Position numbers and translations under genes: made by a program. 64,000 bases of DNA from Sebaldella termitidis ATCC 33386 (GTDB lineage Bacteria; Fusobacteriota; Fusobacteriia; Fusobacteriales; Leptotrichiaceae), in the NCBI RefSeq assembly GCF_000024405.1, contig NC_013517.1:2046001-2110000 (forward strand), read 5' to 3'. Under the pieces are notes generated by a model. The model was not told where the DNA came from. It ran no database searches and was given only the letters and a program-made list of their open reading frames with translations. Below are positions 26,231-35,546 of the stretch, piece by piece (position 1 is the first letter of the stretch; every line of letters starts with the position of its first letter).

Positions 26231-28321
26231 ATGAGACTAAATTTTTTTGGAAGAGAAGTAACTATAACAATAGATGATAAAAAGATAAATAAAAAAGGTG
26301 TAGTTTCCAGTTTTGTACTGAATAATAAATTCAGATACAGATTTCTTCTGCTAAGCAGCATGTTTCTCATATTTGGTATATTTATGGAAACAAAAAGGAT
26401 AAATATCAGCTATCATATCGGGGATAAAGCAACAAAGGACGTAATAGCTTATAAGGATGTGGTATATTATAAAGATCTGCTGGATGAAAGCGTAAAAAAC
26501 AGAATTATAGAAAATACGACTCCTGAATATGACAGAAATAAAGAAGTAGAAGACAACTCAGTTTCACAGTTGAATACATTTTTTGATTCCATAAACTGGT
26601 TTAAGCTTCAGCCCGAAATAGACAATGCCGAGCTAAAAAGCTTTATAGATCAGAATAAGCTGAATCTGAGCGTGGATGAATTAAGAACTATAATATTGAG
26701 AGACAGCAGCTCGTATATTCTTGCACTGGTAAATGATATGAGAAAAATTTATGCCGAGGGGATAGTAAAAAAAGGCGATTTTGATAAAATAGTTGCTTCA
26801 AAGGACTATAAGCTCGGGGCTGAAGAGAAAAAACTGTTAAAGAATTTCATGGTAATAAATATGAAGTTCAATCAGGAAAAAACAAAGGAAAAAATAGATA
26901 AAAATATAGAATCATTAAAAAATCAGGAAATGAAAATATATAAAGGCGACGTGATACTGAAAAAAGGTGATGTAATAACAGCAGATGCTTATGAAAAGCT
27001 GGAAAAGCTGAATATGGTAAAAGTAAGCGATAAGGCCAGAAAAAGTACCGGATTATTACTTTCATTCGTTATTTTATCTATGGTTTTGTATTATATTTTG
27101 AAAAAATATTCGAAAAAAATAATGGATTCAAAGGCATTTTATCCGAGTCTTATTACAGTAGCAATATTAAATCTGATATATCTGGCATTTTTTCAGGCGG
27201 GATTCCTTTTGTACCTTCTGCCTTTTGCAATTATACCTATAATTCTCTCTATTTTGGGAGACAGAGTATTCGCCATTACACTGTCGGTATTTAATCTGGT
27301 TCTTCTTACAAGAGATGAAACATGGTTTCTGATAACTCTTGGAGTAACAGTGGTAGCAATATATCAGGCTTCGGCTTTGGTAAACAGAAGCGAGTTCGTA
27401 AAGCTGGGAGTATTTCTCGGAGTATTTCAGGCGCTGCTTTCTGTGGCATACGGACTTGTAAATCAGTTTCCTATGACTATACTGGGGCTTTTGATTATAC
27501 TGTCGGTTTTTTCCGGAATACTCACAGGAATGATATGTCTCGCCCTGCTGCCGTTTTTTGAGAACACCTTTGATATACTGACCAATATAAAGCTCCTTGA
27601 GCTGAGCGATTTTTCGCATCCTTTGCTGAGAAGTCTGCTGGTAAAAGCATCAGGAACATTTCACCATAGTATTATGGTGGGAGCACTTGCGGAAAGAGCT
27701 GCGGAGTCAGTGGGGGCAAATGCTACCTTTGCAAGGGTAGCGTCATATTATCATGATATAGGGAAAATGAAAAGACCGAATTTCTTTGTGGAAAACCAAA
27801 AAGGAAGGGAAAATCCGCATAATCATATAAAACCTACGCTGAGCGCGCTGATTATTATTTCGCACACCAAGGACGGCGTGGCTATGGGTAAAAAATATAA
27901 TCTTCCAAAGGAAATTCTGGATATAATGGTGGAACACCACGGTACGACACTTGTGCAGTATTTTTATAACAAGGCTAAGGAAGAGGGCGAAGAGATAAGA
28001 GAACAGGATTTCAGATACAGCGGACCGAAGCCGAGAACAAAAGAATCTGCGATAATACTAATGGCTGATACAATAGAAGCAGCAGTAAGAGCTGCGGAAG
28101 ATAAAACAAAGGAAAATGTAGAAAGTCTGGTAAGATATCTGATAAAATATAAGATAGAAGACGGACAGCTTTCAGCTGCGGATATAACTCTGAGAGAGAT
28201 AGAAGTAATAATAAAGGCCTTTCTGGATGTGCTTCAGGGCGCTTATCACCAGAGAATACAATATCCTAAGGTAGGAGAAAATAAAAAATTAGTGGAAGAC
28301 GAGGATTTTAAGCATGAGTAA
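26231..28321 (+). CDS. pgpH: PgpH-like 7TM-HD phosphohydrolase (cyclic di-AMP phosphodiesterase)
   Basis: A 696-residue membrane protein. It has an N-terminal membrane anchor (about residues 35-52), an extracytoplasmic 7TMR-HDED domain to about residue 275, seven membrane helices (about 275-465) and a cytoplasmic HD domain. The HD domain has FHHSIMVGALAE, YYHDIGKM and the later IMVEHHGTT metal-binding pieces. This is the architecture of Listeria PgpH, which hydrolyses c-di-AMP. The following ybeY (8-base overlap) and dgkA-type gene reproduce the classic pgpH-ybeY-dgkA order. The AGGAGG site is ideal. The catalytic assignment is by family. Confidence 0.9.
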   Translation: MRLNFFGREVTITIDDKKINKKGVVSSFVLNNKFRYRFLLLSSMFLIFGIFMETKRINISYHIGDKATKDVIAYKDVVYYKDLLDESVKNRIIENTTPEYDRNKEVEDNSVSQLNTFFDSINWFKLQPEIDNAELKSFIDQNKLNLSVDELRTIILRDSSSYILALVNDMRKIYAEGIVKKGDFDKIVASKDYKLGAEEKKLLKNFMVINMKFNQEKTKEKIDKNIESLKNQEMKIYKGDVILKKGDVITADAYEKLEKLNMVKVSDKARKSTGLLLSFVILSMVLYYILKKYSKKIMDSKAFYPSLITVAILNLIYLAFFQAGFLLYLLPFAIIPIILSILGDRVFAITLSVFNLVLLTRDETWFLITLGVTVVAIYQASALVNRSEFVKLGVFLGVFQALLSVAYGLVNQFPMTILGLLIILSVFSGILTGMICLALLPFFENTFDILTNIKLLELSDFSHPLLRSLLVKASGTFHHSIMVGALAERAAESVGANATFARVASYYHDIGKMKRPNFFVENQKGRENPHNHIKPTLSALIIISHTKDGVAMGKKYNLPKEILDIMVEHHGTTLVQYFYNKAKEEGEEIREQDFRYSGPKPRTKESAIILMADTIEAAVRAAEDKTKENVESLVRYLIKYKIEDGQLSAADITLREIEVIIKAFLDVLQGAYHQRIQYPKVGENKKLVEDEDFKHE

Positions 28322-28772
28322 TATAGATATAACTTATGATATTTCGGATGTACAGGAATTTATGGATGAAGAGAAGATAAACGAGTTTGTGGATATGATC
28401 CTTGAATATGAAAAGCTGGAAAACACAGAAAATACATACGTATCATTTTTGATAACTACCAATGATGTAATACAGAATATTAACAGCGAATACAGGGGGA
28501 AGGATACTCCTACTGATGTTATTTCATTTGCTTATAACGAAACAGAAAATATCGGGCCTTTTGATATTCTCGGCGATATTATAATTTCCGCGGAAAAAGT
28601 GACGGAACAGGCGAAAGAATACGGGCACAGTACAGAAAGAGAATTTTACTATGTATTATGTCATGGAATGCTCCATCTGCTGGGGTATGATCATATTGAC
28701 GATGAAGATAAAAAAGTAATGAGAGAGAAGGAAGAAGAGCTGTTAAAAGAAATTGGCTATGAGAGAGGCTGA
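28314..28772 (+). CDS. ybeY: Endoribonuclease YbeY, rRNA maturation factor
   Basis: A 152-residue zinc-dependent endoribonuclease used in 16S rRNA 3'-end maturation and ribosome quality control. The signature HGMLHLLGYDH, with three zinc histidines, stands near residue 120. The GKDTPTDVISFAYNE motif precedes it. It overlaps the pgpH-like gene by 8 bases and lies 5 bases before the DgkA-PAP2 gene, so all three are one operon, as in many Firmicutes. Confidence 0.95.
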   Translation: MSNIDITYDISDVQEFMDEEKINEFVDMILEYEKLENTENTYVSFLITTNDVIQNINSEYRGKDTPTDVISFAYNETENIGPFDILGDIIISAEKVTEQAKEYGHSTEREFYYVLCHGMLHLLGYDHIDDEDKKVMREKEEELLKEIGYERG

Positions 28773-28777
28773 TCGCA

Positions 28778-29566
28778 TTGAAAAAATTTAGATTTTTTAA
28801 AAAATATCAGGATTTGGACTGGGACATAAAAAAGGAAAGAGAAAGAGACCGAAAGATAATAGACAGCTTTAATTTCGCCATAGAGGGTACAATAGAAACG
28901 ATAAGACATGAAAAACATATGAAAGTTCATGTTTTTGTATCTATTGTGATAATCACCATAGCGATACTGACTAATATCAGCAAACTGGAGTTGATGGTTC
29001 TGGCACTGACTATTTCCCTTGTTCTTATAACCGAGCTTATAAATACATCAGTAGAGGCAATAGTAGATCTAATATCCCCTGAAAGGCATGTTCTTGCCAA
29101 GCTGGCAAAGGACGTAGCTGCAGCCGGGGTTTTGATATCAGCAATAAATGCAATAATAGTAGGATATCTGATTTTTTATGACAGAATTCTGAATATATTC
29201 AATACCAATCTTCAGATGACCAGAATAGCAGCAAGAACCGGTAATATAGTAGCGATAACTTTGGGGCTTATATGTCTTATTGTTGTCACTCTTAAGGCAT
29301 TCTGGGGAAAAGGAACACCGCTGGAAGGCGGAATGCCCAGCGGACACAGTGCTATTGCATTCTCTATTTTTGCGATGATTTTATTTCTTACGAGTGATAT
29401 AAGAATATTGCTTCTCGGATTATTAATGGCACTTTTAGTGGCACAGAGCAGGGTAAAATCAAAAATACACAGTTTTAAAGAAGTATTTGTGGGAGGGGCA
29501 ATAGGTTTTCTGACGACCTTTTTGATCTTTTCCATAATATCAGCATTTGGAGGCTTATATAATTAA
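28778..29566 (+). CDS. Diacylglycerol/undecaprenol kinase fused to PAP2 phosphatase
   Basis: A 262-residue membrane protein joining two activities. Residues 25-135 are a DgkA-type kinase with the ELINTSVEAIVDLISPERH and AKLAKDVAAAGVLIS motifs, which phosphorylates diacylglycerol or undecaprenol. Residues 145-262 are a PAP2-type phosphatase with KGTPLEGGMPSGHSA and the later RVKSKIHSFKEV...G motif carrying the catalytic histidine. Kinase and phosphatase of the same lipid carrier in one chain would set the balance between undecaprenol and its phosphate. The start is TTG, since no ATG is near and the gene follows ybeY by 5 bases. Confidence 0.85.
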   Translation: MKKFRFFKKYQDLDWDIKKERERDRKIIDSFNFAIEGTIETIRHEKHMKVHVFVSIVIITIAILTNISKLELMVLALTISLVLITELINTSVEAIVDLISPERHVLAKLAKDVAAAGVLISAINAIIVGYLIFYDRILNIFNTNLQMTRIAARTGNIVAITLGLICLIVVTLKAFWGKGTPLEGGMPSGHSAIAFSIFAMILFLTSDIRILLLGLLMALLVAQSRVKSKIHSFKEVFVGGAIGFLTTFLIFSIISAFGGLYN

Positions 29567-29604
29567 AATAAGAATAGATAAATCAAAATTAGGAGGAAGA
29601 ATTA

Positions 29605-30531
29605 ATGTCAAAAGAAATATTGGTATTAGGACACAAAAACCCTGATACAGATAGTATATGTTCGGCAATAGCCTATTCGGCTTTAAAAAATAAAACAGGA
29701 GCTAATACAATACCTGTAAGGCTTGGGGAAATCAGTAAGGAAACTGAATATGTCCTGGAATATTTTAATATGGAAAAACCAAAATTACAGACAAATATAA
29801 GCGGAGAAAGCGTAATACTGGTAGATCATAATGAAAGAACACAAACAGCAGACGGTTTTGAGGAAGCAAAAATACTGGAGCTGGTAGACCATCACAGAAT
29901 ATCGAATTTTCATACAGATGAGCCGTTAAAGGTAAGAATGGATATAGTAGGATGTACATCTACACTGGTTTTCGAGCTGTATAAAGAAGCAGGACTCACT
30001 CCTGAAAAGAATATAGCGGGACTAATGCTGAGCGCTATAGTATCTGATACTCTTTTATTTAAGTCACCTACATGTACAGAAAGAGATGTAAAGGCCGCAG
30101 AGGAGCTGGCTGTTATATCTGAAACAAATCTTGAAAAATATGGTCTGGACATGCTTATAGCAGGGACAAATCTTGATGATAAAACTAATGAAGAGCTTCT
30201 TAATATGGATATGAAAGTATTTGAGATTGATTCTCTTAAACTGGCTGTTGCACAGGTAAGTACTGTGGATATTGAAAAGCTGCTTACAAAAAAAGCAGAA
30301 CTGGAAAAATCAATAGATGATTTTATTTCAAAAGAAAAGCTTGATATATTCATGTTTGTAATTACTGATATACTGAATAATAACTCTGTTGCATTAGCAG
30401 CTGGTAAGAGAGCAGATATTGCAGAAAAAGCTTTTGAACAGACTATGAATAATGGAATTCTTACACTGAACGGTGTAGTCTCAAGAAAAAAACAGATTAT
30501 TCCGCCGTTAACTAAAGCAGTACAAAATTAA
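29605..30531 (+). CDS. ppaC: Manganese-dependent inorganic pyrophosphatase
   Basis: A 308-residue family II pyrophosphatase of the DHH superfamily that splits pyrophosphate to drive biosynthesis. It shows GHKNPDTDSICSAIAY, VDHNE, VDHHR and the SDTLLFKSPT segment holding the Mn-binding Asp and His residues. It also has the C-terminal SRKKQIIPPL of the substrate-binding domain. It lacks CBS/DRTGG regulatory inserts, which places it with the short form. The start has an AGGAGG site. It is separated from the DgkA-PAP2 gene by 38 bases and closed by a terminator. Confidence 0.95.
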   Translation: MSKEILVLGHKNPDTDSICSAIAYSALKNKTGANTIPVRLGEISKETEYVLEYFNMEKPKLQTNISGESVILVDHNERTQTADGFEEAKILELVDHHRISNFHTDEPLKVRMDIVGCTSTLVFELYKEAGLTPEKNIAGLMLSAIVSDTLLFKSPTCTERDVKAAEELAVISETNLEKYGLDMLIAGTNLDDKTNEELLNMDMKVFEIDSLKLAVAQVSTVDIEKLLTKKAELEKSIDDFISKEKLDIFMFVITDILNNNSVALAAGKRADIAEKAFEQTMNNGILTLNGVVSRKKQIIPPLTKAVQN

Positions 30532-30536
30532 TAAAT

Positions 30537-30587
30537 AAGGAAAATAAAATATGTCTTTGAGACAGCGGTTTTATTTTCCTTTTTTTT
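30537..30587 (+). terminator. Intrinsic terminator after ppaC
   Basis: A 13-bp stem (AAGGAAAATAAAA with its complement) around a 19-base loop, ending in a run of T. Confidence 0.8.
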
Positions 30588-30690
30588 ATCCTTGGCAGAA
30601 TGTTTTATTAAGATACTGACACTTTTCCTGATAATCCCATAAAGACGGAGGACAGGATTTGGCAATAATAGAGAAATTTTCTTTGTTATG

Positions 30691-30699
30691 TGGTATAAT
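30691..30699 (+). promoter_or_regulatory. Extended -10 promoter of the ten-gene operon
   Basis: TGGTATAAT forms an extended -10 element (TGn-TATAAT) about 55 bases before the HMG-CoA reductase start. No good -35 box is seen at the right distance, so control by an activator is possible. Confidence 0.55.
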
Positions 30700-30754
30700 T
30701 AGTGAAATATAATTAAGAAATTAAGTACTTTATGAAGAGAAAAGGTGATTATTT

Positions 30755-32029
30755 ATGGGAATAGGAAAACTGAATTTTAAGAATACGGTAAGTAATGTTT
30801 TCAAAAAATTTACTTTTGAAGAAATAGAGAAAAGATTAAGCAAAAAAGACGGAATAAAATATGAGGATATAAAATTCGGATATGATTCGGGCAGCTTTGC
30901 CGAAAGACTGAAGCTCCTGAACCTTACAGAGGATCAGGAAAAAATAATTACAGGCGGGAACAGCACCGAGGATCTTGAAACGTACGGATTAAGTATAGAA
31001 AATTATATTGGGACAGCCAAGATACCTGTAGGAGTGGCAGGACCTATAATTATAAACGGGAGCTATGCTCAGGGGAAATTTTATGTTCCCATGGCAACGA
31101 CTGAAGCTGCAATGCTTGCTTCATATACCAGAGGAAGTCAGTTGATATCTGAGGTCGGCGGGTGCAGTGCATTTGTTCTGAGCGAGGGAGTATCAAGATG
31201 TCCGTGTTTTTTATTTAAAAATATGCTTGAAGTAGGAAAATTTCTGTTATGGCTTAGCGAGAACGAAGAAGAGGTAGTAAGTCATGCAGAAAGTACATCC
31301 AGATATGCAAGAGTAAGGGATATGAATGTTACAGTGGAAGGAAACAGAGTATATCTGAATATTATTTATACTACCGGAGATGCATCCGGACAAAATATGG
31401 TAACCATAGCCACTGAAAAGGCGTGTGAATTCATAGAAAAAAACAGCGTGATAAAACCGGAAAAATGGTATATAGAAGCGAATATGTCCGGGGATAAAAA
31501 GGCTTCCTCCCAGTCATTTCAGAGTGTACGCGGGAAAAAAGTAGTGTGCGAGGTAATAATTCCGAAGGAGCTTTTGAAAAAGAGATTAAATGTAACAGCA
31601 AGAGAGATGGAAAAATTTTATCAGGTAACGCAAAACGGAGGGATACAAAGCGGGGTATTTGGAAATCAGGGACACTATGCCAATGCTCTTGCGGGAATAT
31701 ATATTGCCTGCGGGCAGGATGCAGCATGTGTATCAGAGTCTTCTGTGGGACTTACCAGATTTGAGGCACTTGAAGATGAAAGTCTGTATGCTTCGGTTAC
31801 ACTGCCTAATCTTATGGTGGGTACAGTAGGAGGAGGTACAGGTCTTCCTACACAAAAAATTTATCTTGAAGTTCTCGGGGCTTATGGAACCGGGAATGCC
31901 AATAAATTTGCCGAGATAGTAGCAGGAATGTGTCTGGCGGGAGAATTGTCAATATCTGCTGCAATATGTTCAAATAATTTTACCAGAGCCCATAAAATTT
32001 TTTCAAGAATAAGGAATAAAAAGGGGTAA
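30755..32029 (+). CDS. HMG-CoA reductase, class I type
   Basis: A 424-residue 3-hydroxy-3-methylglutaryl-CoA reductase, which makes mevalonate with NADPH (or runs in reverse). All four catalytic residues are visible: Glu117 (MATTEAAM), Lys248 (SGDKKAS), Asp322 (CGQDAACV) and His413 (FTRAHKIF). The nucleotide-binding GDASGQNM and the GGGTGLPTQ loop are present. The C-terminal histidine loop and overall length favour class I over the bacterial class II. No other mevalonate-pathway gene is in the window. It begins a run of ten closely packed genes (3 bases to the UbiA gene), which suggests that its product feeds a dedicated pathway. Horizontal origin is possible. Confidence 0.87.
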   Translation: MGIGKLNFKNTVSNVFKKFTFEEIEKRLSKKDGIKYEDIKFGYDSGSFAERLKLLNLTEDQEKIITGGNSTEDLETYGLSIENYIGTAKIPVGVAGPIIINGSYAQGKFYVPMATTEAAMLASYTRGSQLISEVGGCSAFVLSEGVSRCPCFLFKNMLEVGKFLLWLSENEEEVVSHAESTSRYARVRDMNVTVEGNRVYLNIIYTTGDASGQNMVTIATEKACEFIEKNSVIKPEKWYIEANMSGDKKASSQSFQSVRGKKVVCEVIIPKELLKKRLNVTAREMEKFYQVTQNGGIQSGVFGNQGHYANALAGIYIACGQDAACVSESSVGLTRFEALEDESLYASVTLPNLMVGTVGGGTGLPTQKIYLEVLGAYGTGNANKFAEIVAGMCLAGELSISAAICSNNFTRAHKIFSRIRNKKG

Positions 32030-32032
32030 TGA

Positions 32033-32935
32033 ATGACATTAAAAACATTGTACATATATCAGAGGGAAAGATTTCCCGTATTGAAAAACGGACTTTTGAT
32101 ATTAATTCTTTCTGTATCAACTTTATGTTTTACGAGGGTACTTCGGAATAATTACGAATTTCCTTCATTAGAGGAAGCTGTCATTGTATTTGTTATTATG
32201 TTTATATTTTTCTTACAGCTGAGAATAGCCGATGAATTTAAGGATTTTGAGGAGGATATGAAATACAGGGCGTACAGACCTGTTCCCAGAGGGCTTGTCA
32301 GCCTGAAAGAACTGAGAAATATGGGAATAGCAGGATTTTTTATTCAGCTGGCACTTATTTTGCTTTTTAATAAAGATGTGCTGATAATATTTTTTATAGT
32401 TTATCTGTATATTTTATTAATGACAAAAGAATTTTTTGTTCCCGAATGGCTGAATAAACATCAGGCAGTGTACATGATATCACATATGATAATAATGCTG
32501 TTATTTCATTTATTTATTATTATTTATCAGCTCGGGGTATTTCCGGGAAAAGACAGTCAGCTATATATTGTTTTATATCTGATTATTGGTTTTTTGAATG
32601 GAATGTCTGCTGAAATAGGAAGAAAGATAAGAGCTCCCGAGGACGAAGAGAACGGAGTAGTGACTTACAGTAAAATATGGGGAATTAATAATTCTGTATT
32701 CATATTTGTTTTTATTCAGATTTTGAGTTTTGTTTTATGCCTGATTACAGCTGTAAAAACTGATTCACTGTTTCTGACAGCAGTAATTTTGGGATTTTTG
32801 GTTATTTTAACAGTGATAAAGGCATCTGGATTTATAAAAATCAGTAAAAACGGGAAAATATTCGAAATACTTTCAGGAGTATGGATATTGGCTGTATATT
32901 TAGTTCTGGGAATAATTCCGTTGATAAAGGGGTAA
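32033..32935 (+). CDS. UbiA family prenyltransferase
   Basis: A 300-residue polytopic enzyme of the UbiA superfamily, which joins a polyprenyl diphosphate to an acceptor within the membrane. The first Asp-rich motif is RIADEFKDFEEDMKYRAYRP, close to the family's (N/D)DxxDxxxD, followed by PVPRGLVSLKEL. The second is seen around EIGRKIRAPEDEENGVVTYS. Eight or nine hydrophobic helices are present. The acceptor is unknown. Lying 3 bases after HMG-CoA reductase and 4 before the dikinase-like gene, it points to an isoprenoid product of this operon. Confidence 0.88.
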   Translation: MTLKTLYIYQRERFPVLKNGLLILILSVSTLCFTRVLRNNYEFPSLEEAVIVFVIMFIFFLQLRIADEFKDFEEDMKYRAYRPVPRGLVSLKELRNMGIAGFFIQLALILLFNKDVLIIFFIVYLYILLMTKEFFVPEWLNKHQAVYMISHMIIMLLFHLFIIIYQLGVFPGKDSQLYIVLYLIIGFLNGMSAEIGRKIRAPEDEENGVVTYSKIWGINNSVFIFVFIQILSFVLCLITAVKTDSLFLTAVILGFLVILTVIKASGFIKISKNGKIFEILSGVWILAVYLVLGIIPLIKG

Positions 32936-32939
32936 AAAT

Positions 32940-35546
32940 ATGAAGGAATATATCATAAACAGGGAAAATTATCATAATTTCAGAAATACCGGCGGAAAGG
33001 TCAAGGGTCTTTATGAGCTTGGAAAACAGGGGTTTTTAGTTCCTGAATGGTTTGGGATAAGTCCGGATATTTTTTATGATAATATTATGGAAGATATCTC
33101 TTCTTCTAATGATAAAAATGAAATAATAAAGCTGATAGAAGAATTTTCGTTCAGAGAAGACAGCAGCATGATTCAGGAAGCCGTGAAAAAACTGGGAACA
33201 GCAGATTATTATGCAGTAAGATCATCTGCGCGGGCTGAGGATTCTGAAAAATTTTCTTTTGCCGGTCAGCTCGACAGCTTTTTATATGTAAAAAAAGAAG
33301 ATATTGAATTTTATATAAAAAAAGTATGGAAGTCTATGTTTTCAGATCATATATATGAATATGCAAAAAATAATAATATAGATATAAAATATGAACTTCC
33401 CTTTGTAATTATACAGCGGATGATAGATTCCGAATCAGCAGGCGTAGCCTTCAGCAAAAATCCCGTAAACGGAAATGATGAAGCTGTTATCAGTGCTGTA
33501 TACGGTCTTGGTTCCAGTCTGGTAAACGGGGAAGTGTCAGGTGATACATATGTTGTAAATACGGAAACCGGAAAAATACTGGAAAAGCAGATAAATGACA
33601 AGGAAATTATGCATATTTTAGATAAAGAGTATGGTTTCGGCATTGTAACAGCAGCAGTAAATACTAAAATCAGAAATTTTCAGGTTCTGAAAGACGAGGA
33701 TATAATAAAAATAGCAGAAACTGTAAAAGAAGCTGAAGAAAAATCAGGCTCTCCAAGAGACATAGAATGGGGAATCGAAAAAGGAAAAATTTATATATTA
33801 CAGTCAAGACCTGTTACAGCACTTGAAAAAAATCTTAAAAAAGAAAGAGAGGTCATATGGGATAACAGTAATATCGTAGAAAGCTACAGTAATATTACTC
33901 TCCCTTTGACGTTTTCCTTTGTAAGAAGTGTTTATTCCAAGGTTTATGAACAGTTTTCACTATTAATGGGTGTGGATAAAAAAACAATAAGAAATTATCT
34001 GCCTGTGTTTAACTGTATGCTGGGTTATCTAAACAGCAGAATTTACTATAATCTTTTAAACTGGTACAGACTTCTAGTCTTATTCCCCGGATTTAAGGCA
34101 AACAGAAAGTTTATGGAGCAGATGATGGGAGTAAAGGAAGAGCTCCCCGAAGAAGTGGAAAAAAGTATAAAGGATAGCGGAAACATAGGACGTTTTTTAA
34201 GCAGAATAACATTAGCAAAGACCTTTTTAGGGTTTGGAATAAATTTTCTTTTGATAGATATAAAAGTGAGAAAATTCAAAAATCTTTTGAATAATACTCT
34301 TGAAAACAGAAATACAGAGGAAATGTCGGAATACGAGCTGTATAATTATTATACAGAGCTTGAAAATAAACTTTTATATAACTGGCAGACACCGATTTTA
34401 AATGATTTTTATACGATGATATCATTCGGAATACTGAAAAACAAAATACAAAAATATAAGCTGGATACTGAAGACGGCATTCTTCATAATGAATTAATAG
34501 TACACGAAGCTGAAATAATAAGTGTAGAACCGTCAAAATATATTGAAAAAATGGCTGAGATCGTGAGAAGTGAGGGAATAATAAAGGATATTCAGGATAT
34601 AAAGAGCTTTGAAAAAAGTATTTTTGAAAATGAAAAATTCAGAGTGATTTTTGATGAGTATATGGAGAAGTTCGGAGACAGAAGTATCGCAGAGCTGAAG
34701 CTGGAATCACCGACACTCTATGAAAATCCAGAACTGCTGCTAAAAACTGTTTTTGAAACTGCCAAAAGTGAAAAAAGAGTTAGAAATGACAGCTTTACAG
34801 ATTTGAAAAATAAAGAAAAAGAGGTGTTCCAGAAGCTTGACGGGAAATTTATAAAAAAGTACAGATTTAAAAAAGCACTAAGACTTGCCAGAAAGCATAC
34901 CGCACTGCGTGAAAATCTGAGATATGAAAGAACAAGAGTGTATGGCAGAGTAAGAAGGATTTTTCTGAGAATGGGAGAATTATTTGAAGAAAAAAATATA
35001 ATTGAAACTAAAAGGGATATATTTTATCTGGAGAAAGATGAGATATTTGCCCTGATAAACGGGACTTCTGTCTATCCTGACCTGAAAAAAACAGTGGATC
35101 TCAGAAAAGAAAAAATTGAGAAGGATAAGCAAAAGGAAAGTCTTCCTGACAGATTAAAAACATTTGGTGTGCTGAGCAGCGACTTTGAATATATTTCTCT
35201 TGATAAAGATGAGAATATCAATGCGGAAATGAGAAAGGGGACAGGCTGCTGTAAGGGAATAGTAAGAGGAAAGGTACAGGTAGTAAGAAATCCTAATGAA
35301 ACTGTAATAGAAAAAGACTGTATAATAGTAGCGCATTCCACTGATCCCGGATGGGTAATGGTATTTCCGCTTGCTAAAGGGCTTATAGTGGAGAAGGGAA
35401 GCCTGCTTTCACACAGTGCAATTGTGGCAAGAGAGCTGGGAATTCCGGCAGTGGTTGCTGTAAATAAAGTTACCGAGTGGCTGAAAGACGGTGATACTGT
35501 GGAATTGGACGGCAGCACAGGAGTAATAAGGAAACTGGAGGTATAA
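32940..35546 (+). CDS. Rifampicin-phosphotransferase-like dikinase (ATP-grasp + His domain)
   Basis: An 868-residue protein with the layout of rifampicin phosphotransferase. Residues 1-300 are a PPDK N-terminal ATP-grasp domain (GGKVKGLYELG, YAVRSSARAEDS.KFSFAGQ, DIEWGIEKGKIYILQSRPV). A central helical domain (300-755) then holds the acceptor. The C-terminal swivelling domain has the phospho-carrier histidine near residue 825 (GSLLSHSAIVARELGIPAVV). There is no PEP/pyruvate TIM barrel, so it is not PEP synthase. Such enzymes split ATP into AMP and Pi while phosphorylating a hydroxyl group. In this operon the acceptor may be a lipid alcohol rather than an antibiotic; that is inference. It overlaps the next gene by one base. 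Confidence 0.85.
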   Translation: MKEYIINRENYHNFRNTGGKVKGLYELGKQGFLVPEWFGISPDIFYDNIMEDISSSNDKNEIIKLIEEFSFREDSSMIQEAVKKLGTADYYAVRSSARAEDSEKFSFAGQLDSFLYVKKEDIEFYIKKVWKSMFSDHIYEYAKNNNIDIKYELPFVIIQRMIDSESAGVAFSKNPVNGNDEAVISAVYGLGSSLVNGEVSGDTYVVNTETGKILEKQINDKEIMHILDKEYGFGIVTAAVNTKIRNFQVLKDEDIIKIAETVKEAEEKSGSPRDIEWGIEKGKIYILQSRPVTALEKNLKKEREVIWDNSNIVESYSNITLPLTFSFVRSVYSKVYEQFSLLMGVDKKTIRNYLPVFNCMLGYLNSRIYYNLLNWYRLLVLFPGFKANRKFMEQMMGVKEELPEEVEKSIKDSGNIGRFLSRITLAKTFLGFGINFLLIDIKVRKFKNLLNNTLENRNTEEMSEYELYNYYTELENKLLYNWQTPILNDFYTMISFGILKNKIQKYKLDTEDGILHNELIVHEAEIISVEPSKYIEKMAEIVRSEGIIKDIQDIKSFEKSIFENEKFRVIFDEYMEKFGDRSIAELKLESPTLYENPELLLKTVFETAKSEKRVRNDSFTDLKNKEKEVFQKLDGKFIKKYRFKKALRLARKHTALRENLRYERTRVYGRVRRIFLRMGELFEEKNIIETKRDIFYLEKDEIFALINGTSVYPDLKKTVDLRKEKIEKDKQKESLPDRLKTFGVLSSDFEYISLDKDENINAEMRKGTGCCKGIVRGKVQVVRNPNETVIEKDCIIVAHSTDPGWVMVFPLAKGLIVEKGSLLSHSAIVARELGIPAVVAVNKVTEWLKDGDTVELDGSTGVIRKLEV

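Noticed and set aside
26071-26277. Open frame spanning the dinG-pgpH junction
   Set aside because: It overlaps both genes out of frame, has no ribosome binding site and no recognisable domain.
32940-35546. Annotation as PEP synthase
   Set aside because: The PEP/pyruvate-binding barrel is absent and the His domain is at the C-terminus, as in rifampicin phosphotransferase.
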